A stretch of DNA of 64,000 nt from Xylanimonas oleitrophica (lineage in GTDB: Bacteria; Actinomycetota; Actinomycetes; Actinomycetales; Cellulomonadaceae): NCBI RefSeq assembly GCF_003244315.1, contig NZ_QKWH01000008.1:58260-122259 (forward strand). The letters run 5' to 3'. The first letter of the stretch is position 1; each line of letters starts with the position of its first letter. Positions 16,567 to 25,279 of this stretch are shown here, one piece after another. The position numbers were made by a program, and so were the translations under genes. A model generated the notes under the pieces. The model worked only from the letters and a program-made list of their open reading frames with translations. It made no database searches and was not told the DNA's origin.

Positions 16567-17900
16567 GGGGCCACGGTGGTCAAGGCCCCCGCCAGCGCCG
16601 TCACGAGCCACTCCGCGTCCGAGGGCGAGAACACGAGCGGCGGGCGCAGCTTGAGCACGTTGCCCTGACCTCCGCACACCGAGGTCAGCACCCGGCGCCG
16701 GCGGAGCTCCTCGACGAGGTCCAGGGCACGGTCGCGGTCGGGCGCGCCGTCGTCGGGGGAGACGACCTCGAGACCCAGGTACAGGCCGGCCCCGCGCACC
16801 TGCCCGACCACCTCGTGCTCTGCGGCGAGGGAGCGCAGCTCGCTCAGCAGGACGGCGCCCACCAGGTCCGCGTTCTGCTGCAGCCCTTCCTCACGGATCA
16901 CGTCGAGCACCGCCTGCGCGGCCGCGACCGAGACAGGGTTGCCCCCGAAGGTGTTGAAGTAGGGCAGCTCCCCGGCGAACGAGGCGAGCACCTCGGGCCG
17001 GGCCGCCATGCCGGAGACGGGGATGCCGTTGCCCATCGGCTTGCCCGTGGTGACGACGTCCGGCACGACGCCGTGGCGCTCGAACCCCCAGAAGGCGCTG
17101 CCGGTGCGGGCGAACCCGGGCTGCACCTCGTCGGCCACGAAGACCCCGCCGGCGGAGTGCACGGCGTCGACGGTCGGAGCGAGAAAGCCCGCAGGGTCGG
17201 GGAAGACGCCGTCGGACGAGAAGATCGAGTCCGCGAGGAAGGCCGCGAACCCGAACCCCGACCTCTCCAGGTCCGCGATCTGTGCGCTCACCTGTGCGGC
17301 GTACCAGCCGGCGAGGTCCTCGGAGCCCGCGAGGCGCGGGTCGGGCTCGGGCACCGTGCGCATCCACGGTGCCAGCGGTTGCGCGCTCCCCAGGGCGGGG
17401 GAGAGCTGGGAGACCACCGCGGTGTTCCCGTGGTAGGCCTCCGCCGTGACGATCACGCCTCGTCGGCCGGTGTGCGCCTGCGCCACGCGTACCGCCAGGT
17501 CGTTGGCCTCCGAGCCGGTGCACAGCAGCATCAGCCGGCCGATCTGTGCCGGCATCGTGCCCAGCAGGTCTTCGGCGTAGTCGAGCACCGCCTCGTGGAG
17601 ATAGCGGGTGTGGGTGTTCAGCGTGGTCATCTGGCGGTGCACCGCCTCGACGACCCGCGGGTGGCCGTGGCCCACCGACGCCACGTTGTTGTAGACGTCG
17701 AGGTAGCGCTCGCCGTCCGCGTCGAAGAGGTGAGCACCCTCCCCACGCACCAGGTGCACCGGGTCGCGGTAGAACAACCGGTACGCCGGCCCCAGCAACC
17801 TCGCACGACGCCGCGTCATCGCGAGGATCTCGGGTGCGACGCCCTCGGCGGCCTCGGGGCGGAAGCTGTTCGTGTCCATGATCGTGGAACGGGTCGCCAC
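16563..17900 (-). CDS. PLP-dependent phospho-lyase, class-III aminotransferase fold (ETNPPL/PHYKPL-like)
   Basis: 445 residues from GTG 17900, preferred because GAGAGGA precedes it; ATG 17879 is the alternative. PLP features: TGSEAND near 128, DEVQ at 257-260, Lys287 in TTGKPMGNG. The stretch VGHGHPRVVEAVHRQMTTLNTHTRYLHE matches ethanolamine-phosphate and phosphohydroxylysine phospho-lyases (AGXT2L1/AGXT2L2) better than GABA or ornithine aminotransferases. The expected reaction is conversion of a phosphorylated amino alcohol to aldehyde, ammonia and phosphate. The divergent APH-type kinase and ethanolamine-type permease support this. Plain transamination cannot be excluded from sequence alone. 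Confidence 0.82.
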   Translation of the reverse strand: MATRSTIMDTNSFRPEAAEGVAPEILAMTRRRARLLGPAYRLFYRDPVHLVRGEGAHLFDADGERYLDVYNNVASVGHGHPRVVEAVHRQMTTLNTHTRYLHEAVLDYAEDLLGTMPAQIGRLMLLCTGSEANDLAVRVAQAHTGRRGVIVTAEAYHGNTAVVSQLSPALGSAQPLAPWMRTVPEPDPRLAGSEDLAGWYAAQVSAQIADLERSGFGFAAFLADSIFSSDGVFPDPAGFLAPTVDAVHSAGGVFVADEVQPGFARTGSAFWGFERHGVVPDVVTTGKPMGNGIPVSGMAARPEVLASFAGELPYFNTFGGNPVSVAAAQAVLDVIREEGLQQNADLVGAVLLSELRSLAAEHEVVGQVRGAGLYLGLEVVSPDDGAPDRDRALDLVEELRRRRVLTSVCGGQGNVLKLRPPLVFSPSDAEWLVTALAGALTTVAP

Positions 17901-18244
17901 AGGGGTCCTCTCGTCGTGCTGGTGGCCGTGGCGCCGCTCGCGCGCACCACCGCCGGCTCGGTGAGCCGCCCGGCCCCGCCTCGCCCGGCGGGCCCGGCCC
18001 GCCGCAGCACCCATCGTCGTCGGCCGACGGCCCGGAGCCGAGCCCGCCCGGTGAAGAACGCGTTACGGCACCGGGCACTCGTGTAAAAGGCCGATGACGC
18101 GCGGCGGCGCACGTGAAAAGTGCGTTTCCACCGGCTCGCGGCCGGCTGCCGCCCTTGCGTGCTGCTGCTCGCCGGGTGCACCGTTGCGCCGAGCCGCCCG
18201 CTCCCCTCGACGACCGCAACCACAGGACGTCATCGAGGGACTTC
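17901..18244. promoter_or_regulatory. Divergent control region, phospho-lyase/kinase
   Basis: 344 bases with no supported gene. The part at 18070-18130 is less GC-rich (GTGTAAAAGG, GTGAAAAGTGCG) and holds CGCAC/GTGCG arms 7 bases apart at 18108-18124, a candidate GntR site. No clear -10/-35 pair was found. Confidence 0.4.
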
Positions 18245-19339
18245 ATGAGCACACACGCCGTCGTCGAGACCGCTGACGACACCCGGACCGCGCCGAGCGG
18301 CGACGTCTCGCTCGCCGTCTTCGACGCGCTGAGCAAGGGCGCCCCCGCCCCCTACTGGCTGCACCGCGGGGTGTGCGCCGCCTGGGGGCTGGACCCGGGC
18401 CGCGTCGAGATGCCCCTGATCACGGTGTCCGAGAACGCCACGTTCCGCCTGGACCTGGACGCGCGCCCCGTCGGCGTCGTCCGGGTGTCCCAGCCCGGAT
18501 ACGTCGGGGGCCCGGACGCCATCGCGTCCGAGATGGCGTGGCTGGGTGCCCTGCACGACCTGGAGGAGGTGCGGGTCATCGACCCGGTGCCCACCGTCCG
18601 CGGGCCGTTCACCGCCGTCGTCAAGGACACGCGCGGGAACGGGTGGGCGTGCGTCAGCACCCGGTTCGTCACCGGCCAGGCGCTCGAGGACCTCCCCGAC
18701 CCCGCGGCCCACTACCAGACCATCGGCCGCTGGAGCGCCCTGTTTCACGCCCAGGCGCGCACGTGGGAGGCGCCGCACGGCTTCACCCGTTTCACGTGGG
18801 ACCTGGCGGACATGGTCGGCCCGGGCTGCCGCTGGGGCCGCTGGGAGGACGCCGTCACGGACCCGGCTCACCGTCGCCTGCTGCAGAGTGCCCAGGACCG
18901 GGCGATGGAGGAGCTCGCCGACCTCCCCCGAGTCCCTGGACGGTGGGGCCTGATCCACGCCGACCTGCGCCCGTCGAACATCCTGGCGGACGGTGACCGG
19001 CTCACCGTCATCGACTTCGACGACTGTGGGTACGGCTACTACCTCTACGACTACGCGGCGGCGCTCTCCTTCGTGGAGCACGAGCCGTACGCCCCCGCCA
19101 TGGCCGCTGCCTGGGTGGCGGGCTACCGCGAGGTGGCACCGCTCGGCGAGGACGACCTGCGTCATGCGAGCGCCCTGTCGATGCTGCGGCGCCTGCAGAT
19201 GCTGGGCTGGACCACCAGCCACCGGGCCGACGCGCTGCCACCGGGGCTGTACGAGGCGCAGCTGCCCGGGACCGTCGAGGTGGCGAGCCGCTTCCTCGCC
19301 TCCCCCACGTGGCTCCTCGACCACGCGCCCTCCTCCTGA
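18245..19339 (+). CDS. APH/choline-kinase-type small-molecule kinase (amino-alcohol kinase candidate)
   Basis: 364 residues. ATG at 18245 follows GAGGGAC. The kinase core is complete: catalytic loop HADLRPSN (His238, Asp240, Asn245) and metal motif VIDFDDCGYGYYLYD at 255-270. The N-lobe starts near residue 50. APH-fold relatives phosphorylate hydroxyl groups of aminoglycosides, choline, ethanolamine or hydroxylysine. The human hydroxylysine kinase has this fold and works with the same class of phospho-lyase that lies divergently here. A permease gene follows after 49 bases. Best reading: phosphorylates the imported amino alcohol. Confidence 0.8.
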   Translation: MSTHAVVETADDTRTAPSGDVSLAVFDALSKGAPAPYWLHRGVCAAWGLDPGRVEMPLITVSENATFRLDLDARPVGVVRVSQPGYVGGPDAIASEMAWLGALHDLEEVRVIDPVPTVRGPFTAVVKDTRGNGWACVSTRFVTGQALEDLPDPAAHYQTIGRWSALFHAQARTWEAPHGFTRFTWDLADMVGPGCRWGRWEDAVTDPAHRRLLQSAQDRAMEELADLPRVPGRWGLIHADLRPSNILADGDRLTVIDFDDCGYGYYLYDYAAALSFVEHEPYAPAMAAAWVAGYREVAPLGEDDLRHASALSMLRRLQMLGWTTSHRADALPPGLYEAQLPGTVEVASRFLASPTWLLDHAPSS

Positions 19340-19388
19340 GCCTCCGACGCCGTCTCCGACCCGCCCTGACCCTGGAAGGACCCCGCAC

Positions 19389-20819
19389 ATGACCGTCATC
19401 GACAGGTCGCCGGCTCAGGCCGACGACTCCTACTTCGCGCAGCGCACGCTGCGGCGCGGCGCAGCCGGCTGGGTGCTGCTTGCCGGCCTGGGCGTCTCGT
19501 ACGTGATCTCCGGGGACTTCTCGGGCTGGAACCTCGGGCTCGCCCAGGGAGGCTGGGGCGGGCTGCTCATCGCTTTCGTGCTCATGGGCCTCATGTATGC
19601 CTGCATGGTGCTCGGCCTGGCAGAGCTCTCGTCGGCCCTGCCGTCGGCCGGTGCCGGCTACGGGTTCGCGCGACGTGCGCTCGGGCGGCTGGCGGGCTTC
19701 GCCACCGGGATGGCGATCCTGATCGAGTACGCGATCGCACCTGCGGCGATCGCCGTGTTCATCGGGGGGTACGTCGAGTACCTGGGGCTGTTCGGGCTGA
19801 CCAGCTCGTGGCCGGTGTTCCTCGCCTGCTACGTCGTGTTCGTGGGCATCCACCTGATCGGGGTGGGGGAGGCGCTCAAAGCGATGTTCGCGATCTCGGC
19901 CGTCGCCGTGGTGGCGCTCGTGGTGTTCGCCGCCGGTACCGTCGGCAGCTTCGACGCGCAGCGGCTCTTCGACATCGTGCCGGACGCGAGCGCGGCGGGG
20001 GCCAGCACGTTCCTGCCGTTCGGGATCTCCGGAGCCATGGCAGCGCTGGTGTTCGGCATCTGGTTCTTCCTGGCGATCGAGGGCGTTCCGCTCGCCGCCG
20101 AGGAGTGCCGGGACCCGCGCAGGGACCTGCCACGGGGCATCATCGCCGCCCTGGGCGTGCTCGTCGTCACCGGGCTGACGGTCCTGCTGCTGGCGCCGGG
20201 CGCTGCGGGCAGCGCGGCCATGGGCGCCTCGGGGAGCCCTCTCCCGGAGGCGCTGGACGCCGCCGGGCGCCCGGGGCTGGCCACGTTCGTCAACTATGCG
20301 GGCCTGGCCGGTCTCGTCGCGTCGTTCTTCTCGATCGTGTACGCGTACTCGCGCCAGCTCTTTGCCCTCTCGCGTGCCGGGTACCTGCCCCGGTGGCTCT
20401 CGCGCACGAGCGCGCGGCAGACTCCCACGTGGGCGCTCGTGGTGCCCGGGACGATCGGGTTCGTGCTGGCGGTGGTGATCGCGAACGGTGACCGGCTGAT
20501 CAACATCGCCGTGTTCGGCGCGGCGGTGTCGTACGTGCTGCTGAACGCGTCGCACATCGTGCTGCGGCTGCGCGAGCCTGACATGCCGCGTGCCTACCGC
20601 ACCCCGGGGGGCGTGGTGACGACCTCGGTGGCGCTCGTGCTGAGCGTGGTCGCGCTGGTCGCCACCTTCGTCGTCGATCCGCTGGCGGCCGGCATCACGG
20701 CAGCGATCTTCGCCGCGTTCCTCGCCTACTACGGCCTGTACAGCCGGCACCGGCTGGTGGCGAACGCGCCCGAGGAGGAGTTCGACAGGATCGCCGCGGC
20801 GGAGTCGGCGCTGCGCTGA
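19389..20819 (+). CDS. APC-family permease, ethanolamine permease type
   Basis: 476 residues and about twelve membrane segments. SGDFSGWNLGLAQGGWGGLL and GFATGMAILIEYAIAPAAIAV closely recall the ethanolamine permease (Eat) group of the APC superfamily; IEGVPLAAEECRDPRRDLPRG is the conserved loop. ATG at 19389 is preceded by GGAAGGA. Downstream of the kinase in what looks like a two-gene operon ending in a long hairpin. It supplies the likely substrate class, a small amino alcohol, though another amino acid is possible. Confidence 0.85.
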   Translation: MTVIDRSPAQADDSYFAQRTLRRGAAGWVLLAGLGVSYVISGDFSGWNLGLAQGGWGGLLIAFVLMGLMYACMVLGLAELSSALPSAGAGYGFARRALGRLAGFATGMAILIEYAIAPAAIAVFIGGYVEYLGLFGLTSSWPVFLACYVVFVGIHLIGVGEALKAMFAISAVAVVALVVFAAGTVGSFDAQRLFDIVPDASAAGASTFLPFGISGAMAALVFGIWFFLAIEGVPLAAEECRDPRRDLPRGIIAALGVLVVTGLTVLLLAPGAAGSAAMGASGSPLPEALDAAGRPGLATFVNYAGLAGLVASFFSIVYAYSRQLFALSRAGYLPRWLSRTSARQTPTWALVVPGTIGFVLAVVIANGDRLINIAVFGAAVSYVLLNASHIVLRLREPDMPRAYRTPGGVVTTSVALVLSVVALVATFVVDPLAAGITAAIFAAFLAYYGLYSRHRLVANAPEEEFDRIAAAESALR

Positions 20820-20823
20820 GCCT

Positions 20824-20893
20824 CGCGCGCCACGAGTCCTGGGACCTGCGGGTCCGGTTCCCGGCCCAGAGGTCCCAGGACTCGTGGCGCGCG
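20824..20893. terminator. Long perfect hairpin after the permease
   Basis: Two 24-base perfectly complementary arms (20824-20847 and 20870-20893, left arm beginning CGCGCGCCACGAGTCC) with a 22-base loop. Much longer than a normal intrinsic terminator stem, no U tract. It ends 22 bases before the next start. Confidence 0.75.
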
Positions 20894-20915
20894 CGTCTCG
20901 TGCAGGATGGAAGAC

Positions 20916-21977
20916 ATGCCGACCGCACCCCGGTACCTCGCCGACGAGGCCCGCTACGAGTCCATGACGTACCGCCGGGCGGGCCGCTCCGGCCTCGACC
21001 TCCCGGCCCTCTCGCTGGGCCTGTGGCACAACTTCGGCGACACGACGCCGTTCGCCACCCAGCGCGAGGTGGTGCGCAGGGCGTTCGACCTGGGCGTCAC
21101 GCACTTCGACCTGGCCAACAACTACGGCCCGCCGTACGGCTCCGCCGAGGAGAACTTCGGTCGCATCATCACCAAGGACCTGGCGCCCTACCGGGACGAG
21201 CTGGTGATCTCCACGAAGGCCGGTTACGACATGCTGCCCGGCCCGTACGGCGACCACGGCTCCCGCAAGTACCTGCTGTCCTCGCTCGACGCCTCGCTGG
21301 CCCGGACGGGTCTGGACCACGTCGACGTCTTCTACCACCACCGCCCCGACCCGGCGACGCCGCTCGAGGAGACGATGGGGGCGCTCGCCTCGGCGGTGCG
21401 GCAGGGCAAGGCCCGGTACGCGGCCGTGTCGAACTACTCGCCGGCCCGCACCCGCCGGGCGGCCGAGATCCTCGACGGCCTCGGCGTGCCCCTGCTGCTC
21501 CACCAGCCCAGCTACTCCATGTTCAACCGGCACGTGGAGGTCGCCGACCGCGAGGACCCCTACGACGGGCGGCAGACGGAGGCCCTGCTGGACGTCACCG
21601 ACGAGCTCGGGGTGGGCGTGGTCGTGTTCTCCCCGCTGGCGCAGGGCCTGCTCACCGGCCGGTACCTGGACGGGGCGGTCCCCGAGGGGTCGCGGGCCGC
21701 ACGGCCCGACTCCCCGTTCCTCTCGGAGTCCAACCTGTCCGCCGAGTACCTGGAGCGGGCCCGCGCCCTGCAGGAGGTCGCCGCCGGGCGCGGGCAGAGC
21801 CTGGCCCAGCTCGCCGTCTCCTGGGTGCTGCGGGACCGGCGGGTCACCTCGGCGATCGTGGGCGCCTCCAGCGTCGCCCAGCTCGAGGACACGGTGGGCG
21901 CGCTCGCGGCCGGCCCCCTGACCGACGACGAGCTGGCCGCGATCGAGCCGCACGCCGTCGACGGGACGGGGCGGTGA
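20916..21977 (+). CDS. Aldo/keto reductase (YghZ/GAP reductase-like)
   Basis: 353 residues from ATG 20916, with AGGA 8 bases upstream; ATG 20907 adds three residues. AKR motifs: FDLGVTHFDLANNYGPPYGSAEENFG (Asp and Tyr of the tetrad), ISTKAGYDMLPGPYGD, and the NADPH-binding end SWVLRDRRVTSAIVGASSVAQL. The GPYGDHGSRKYL loop is typical of the YghZ-type subgroup, which reduces small aldehydes such as glyceraldehyde 3-phosphate or methylglyoxal. Overlaps the PfkB kinase gene by 4 bases, so it belongs to a sugar operon. Confidence 0.9.
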   Translation: MPTAPRYLADEARYESMTYRRAGRSGLDLPALSLGLWHNFGDTTPFATQREVVRRAFDLGVTHFDLANNYGPPYGSAEENFGRIITKDLAPYRDELVISTKAGYDMLPGPYGDHGSRKYLLSSLDASLARTGLDHVDVFYHHRPDPATPLEETMGALASAVRQGKARYAAVSNYSPARTRRAAEILDGLGVPLLLHQPSYSMFNRHVEVADREDPYDGRQTEALLDVTDELGVGVVVFSPLAQGLLTGRYLDGAVPEGSRAARPDSPFLSESNLSAEYLERARALQEVAAGRGQSLAQLAVSWVLRDRRVTSAIVGASSVAQLEDTVGALAAGPLTDDELAAIEPHAVDGTGR

Positions 21978-22900
21978 GCGGCATGGACCCCATCACCGGA
22001 GCGCCGCCCGTGGTGTGGTGCGCGGGCCTGACGACCCTCGACGTGGTGCACCGCGCCGACGCCCGGCCGGGACCCGACCAGAAGATCACGGCCTCCCGGC
22101 AGGACGTCGCCGCTGGTGGGCCCGCCGCGAACGCCGCCGTGACGGCCGTGGCCCTCGGTGCCCGCGCCGTGCTGGTCAGCGCCCTGGGCTCCGGTCCGGT
22201 GGCCGCGGCCGCCCGCGCCGACCTGGAGGCGCACGGCGTGCTGGTGCACGACGTCGTCGGCGACCGCGAGGCGGACATGTTCCCCATGGCGGTCTCCGCC
22301 GTGCTGGTCGACGACGCGACGGGGGAGCGGTCGGTGGTCTCGCCGGACGGCGCCCTCGCCACCGCGCCCGCAGCCACCCGCACCGAGCTGGAGACGCTCG
22401 CCCGCGAGCACGGCCTGCCCGACGCCGTGCTGCTGGACGGCCACCACCCGGCGGTCGCTCGCGCGGTGATGACGTTCCTCGCATCGCTCGAGCCCCGCCC
22501 CCGCGTGGTGCTCGACGCCGGCCGGTGGCGCCCGTTCTTCGAGGAGCTGCTGCCCGCGGCCGACGTCGCCGCCCTCTCCGCCGACTTCCAGGTGCCGGAC
22601 CACGACGACGCCGTCGAGGGGGTGCTCACGCTCGGCGCGCGCGCCGTCGTCGTCACCCACGGCCCCGACCCGGTGGAGTGGCGCGACACCGACGGTGCCG
22701 TGGGCACCGTCGAGGTGCCGGGGGCGACCGCGCGAGACACCCTCGGCGCGGGCGACGCGTTCCACGGGGCGCTGGCCGCGGCTCTCGCCCGGGGCGGTGA
22801 GCTGGGCGACGCCGTGGCGCTCGCGGCACGGGTGGCCAGCACGCGCGTGGCCCACGTGGGGCCGCGCGGGTGGCTGGAGCACCTCGAGGACGGCTGGTGA
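21974..22900 (+). CDS. PfkB-family carbohydrate kinase
   Basis: 308 residues. N-terminal GGPAANAAVTAVALGARAVLVSALG and C-terminal DTLGAGDAFHGALAAALARGG are the two PfkB signatures, the Asp of GAGD being the catalytic base. GTG 21974 overlaps the previous stop (GTGA); ATG 21983 is possible. Substrate unknown: a sugar or nucleoside handled with the neighbouring reductase and ThuA-like protein. Confidence 0.9.
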   Translation: MSGMDPITGAPPVVWCAGLTTLDVVHRADARPGPDQKITASRQDVAAGGPAANAAVTAVALGARAVLVSALGSGPVAAAARADLEAHGVLVHDVVGDREADMFPMAVSAVLVDDATGERSVVSPDGALATAPAATRTELETLAREHGLPDAVLLDGHHPAVARAVMTFLASLEPRPRVVLDAGRWRPFFEELLPAADVAALSADFQVPDHDDAVEGVLTLGARAVVVTHGPDPVEWRDTDGAVGTVEVPGATARDTLGAGDAFHGALAAALARGGELGDAVALAARVASTRVAHVGPRGWLEHLEDGW

Positions 22901-23610
22901 CGGGCGGCGACGGTGAGGGCGCTGCCGTGACGGCCCGCGTGCTGGTGCTGGCCGGGCGCGGACGGTACGAGGACCCGTGGCACGACCACGCCGCCACGTC
23001 GCACGCGGTGGCCGGGGTGCTGGGGGCGCTCGACGGCGTGGACGTGCAGGTGCGCTCGGTCTTCCGCGACGTGCTGGACGGCCTGGACGACGTCGATCTG
23101 CTGGTGCTGAACGCGGGCACCTGGCAGCCGGGCTACCGCGAGGCGGGCATCGGCGGCACGGACGCCGACTGGGCACCGTTCCACGCTCGTCTCGACACCT
23201 GGGCGCGGGCCGGCGGGCGGCTGCTGGCCCTGCACCAGGCGGCCAACGCGTTCGGGGACGCGCCGAGGTTCGAGGAGGTGCTGGGCGGCCGCTGGGTCGA
23301 GGGCGTCTCGGGCCACCCGCCGCTGGGGCGGGCGCGGCTGCGGCTGGCGTCCGGGGCGCACCCGCTGACCGAGCGGGTCGGCGCGGTCGAGGCGATCGAC
23401 GAGCGCTACTGCGGGCTGCGGGTGGCGCCGTCGTCGCAGGTGCTGGGCTGGGTGGACGACGACGCGGGGGACCCGCACCCGGCGCTGTGGGTGACCGAGG
23501 CCCACGGGGGACGCACGGTGTACAGCGCGCTGGGGCACGACGTGCGGTCGTTCGCCTCGCCGTCGCACCAGGAGCTGCTGCGCCGCGCGGCCACCTGGCT
23601 GCTGGCCTGA
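22897..23610 (+). CDS. ThuA-like domain protein
   Basis: 237 residues from GTG 22897, overlapping the PfkB stop (GTGA); a GTG at 22927 would remove ten residues. The Rossmann-like glutamine amidotransferase fold of the ThuA family shows in RVLVLAGRGRYEDPWHDHAATSHAV, LLVLNAGTW, GGRLLALHQAANAF and HGGRTVYSALGHDVRSF. ThuA proteins are linked to disaccharide use in Rhizobium, without a proven reaction. Last gene of the three-gene operon. Confidence 0.88.
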   Translation: MTGGDGEGAAVTARVLVLAGRGRYEDPWHDHAATSHAVAGVLGALDGVDVQVRSVFRDVLDGLDDVDLLVLNAGTWQPGYREAGIGGTDADWAPFHARLDTWARAGGRLLALHQAANAFGDAPRFEEVLGGRWVEGVSGHPPLGRARLRLASGAHPLTERVGAVEAIDERYCGLRVAPSSQVLGWVDDDAGDPHPALWVTEAHGGRTVYSALGHDVRSFASPSHQELLRRAATWLLA

Positions 23611-23646
23611 CCGCTGGCCTGCCCGGCGGGCTGGTCGCGGCGGGCG

Positions 23647-24174
23647 TCAGGCGCCGGGGAACCCCTGCTGCCGCCACGCCTCGTACGTGACGATCGAGGC
23701 CGCGTTGGTGAGGTTGAGCGACCGGCGCCCCGGCAGCATCGGGATGCGCACCCGGTCTGTCACCCGCGGGTGCGCCATGACCTCCTCGGGCAGCCCGGTG
23801 GGCTCGGGCCCGAACAGCAGCACGTCGCCCGGCTCGTAGGCGACGTCGGTGTACGACGTCGTCGCCTGCGCCGTGAAGGCGAAGACCCGCCCGGGCAGCG
23901 CGGTCAGGGCGGCGTCGAACGTGGGGTGCACGTCCATGACGGCGAGGTCGTGGTAGTCCAGCCCTGCCCGGCGCAGCTTGGACTCCTCGAGGTCGAACCC
24001 CAGCGGCTCCACCAGGTGCAGGCGCGCCCCGGTGACGGCGGCGAGCCGGATGGCCGAGCCGGTGTTCCCCGCGATGCGCGGCTCGAAGTAGACGATGTGG
24101 GCGAACGACGCCGCCGGGGCGGCAGGTGCGCTCGGGTGCGGGTTGGCGGGGTGGGTGGTGCGGGGGTCGGTCAC
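23647..24174 (-). CDS. trmL: tRNA (cytidine/uridine-34-2'-O)-methyltransferase TrmL
   Basis: 175 residues of SPOUT fold: IVYFEPRIAGNTGSAIRLAAVTGARLHLVEPLGF, LLFGPEPTGLPEEV and IPMLPGRRSLNLTNAASIVTYEAWRQ, the trefoil-knot SAM site. It methylates the wobble ribose of tRNA-Leu in E. coli. The first about 22 residues are an extra Pro/Ala tail. GTG 24174 overlaps the DUF808 stop (GTGA). Convergent with the ThuA gene. Confidence 0.92.
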   Translation of the reverse strand: MTDPRTTHPANPHPSAPAAPAASFAHIVYFEPRIAGNTGSAIRLAAVTGARLHLVEPLGFDLEESKLRRAGLDYHDLAVMDVHPTFDAALTALPGRVFAFTAQATTSYTDVAYEPGDVLLFGPEPTGLPEEVMAHPRVTDRVRIPMLPGRRSLNLTNAASIVTYEAWRQQGFPGA

Positions 24175-25181
24175 TGCCGTCCTTCCTCCGGGGTGGCCGG
24201 GTGCTCGACGACGGCGGTGCCCGCCGCGGCGTCGGCCCCGCCGCTGTGGTGCTCGCGCCGGCCGAGAGGCAGCACGTGCACCACGGCCAGGACGACGGCC
24301 CCGACGAGCACGCCCACCACGAACGAGCAGAACGTGTTGAACAGCCATGCGAGCACGGCACCGACGGCGGGCACCGCGTGGTGGATGCCCTCCTCGACGT
24401 GGTGCACCCAGCCGTACGGGCCGTGCCAGCCGAGCTCGTCGGTGCCGGTGAGCAGGATGTGCCCGCCCACCCACAGCATGGCCACGGTGCCCACCACGGA
24501 GATCACTGCCAGCAGCCGCGGCATGCCGCGCACCAGACCGCGGCCCACCTTCTGACTGAGGGAGGAGCGGCGCTGGGCGAGCGCCAGCCCGATGTCGTCC
24601 ATCTTCACGATGAGAGCGACGACGCCGTAGACCACGACCGTGATGACCAGCGCCACCACCACGAGGATGGCGAGCCGCGCCCAGAACCCCTCGTGGGCCA
24701 CCTCGTTGAGCGAGATGACCATGATCTCGGCCGACAGGATGAGGTCGGTGCGGATGGCGCCCGAGACGAGGGTCTTCTCGGCGTCCTCCCCGACGTCGAC
24801 GACCTTCGCGGCGTGGGCGTCGTGGCCGCGCAGCCGGCCCCAGATCTTCTCGGCGCCCTCGAAGGCGAGGTAGGTGCCGCCGAGCATGAGGATCGGCGTG
24901 AGCAGCCACTCGGCCCACTGGCTGAGCACCAGGGCGACGGGAAGGATGATGACGAGCTTGTTGCGGATCGAGCCGACGGCGATCTTGCGGATGATCGGCA
25001 GCTCCCGCTTGGCAGCCACCCCCTGCACGTACTGCGGGGTGACGGCGGTGTCGTCGATCACCACGCCCGCCGCCTTGGCCGTGGCGCGCCCGGCGGCCGC
25101 ACCGACGTCGTCGATGGAGGCGGCGGCCATGCGCGCGATCGCGGCGACGTCGTCGAGCAGGCCCAGCAGACCGGCGCTCAC
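24171..25181 (-). CDS. DUF808 (YedI-like) membrane protein
   Basis: 336 residues. N-terminal SAGLLGLLDDVAAIARMAAASIDDVGAAAGRA and later TLVSGAIRTDLILSAEIMVISL are characteristic of DUF808. Five to six membrane segments follow, e.g. LAILVVVALVITVVVYGVVALIV. The C-terminus is a short hydrophilic tail. GTG 25181 has GGAG upstream. Inner-membrane protein of unknown function, coupled to trmL. Confidence 0.88.
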   Translation of the reverse strand: MSAGLLGLLDDVAAIARMAAASIDDVGAAAGRATAKAAGVVIDDTAVTPQYVQGVAAKRELPIIRKIAVGSIRNKLVIILPVALVLSQWAEWLLTPILMLGGTYLAFEGAEKIWGRLRGHDAHAAKVVDVGEDAEKTLVSGAIRTDLILSAEIMVISLNEVAHEGFWARLAILVVVALVITVVVYGVVALIVKMDDIGLALAQRRSSLSQKVGRGLVRGMPRLLAVISVVGTVAMLWVGGHILLTGTDELGWHGPYGWVHHVEEGIHHAVPAVGAVLAWLFNTFCSFVVGVLVGAVVLAVVHVLPLGRREHHSGGADAAAGTAVVEHPATPEEGRQ

Positions 25182-25279
25182 CGGGCGCTCCGGGAGGCCG
25201 GCACGGGTTCAGCACTCATGTCGCGAAGCGTAGATCAGCACCCGGGTGCTGGCGGGCCCGGGGCGCGGGGCGACCGGCG

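Noticed and set aside
19008..21953. A 981-codon open frame on the minus strand
   Set aside because: It runs antisense across the kinase, permease, terminator and aldo/keto reductase; composition is that of an antisense shadow.
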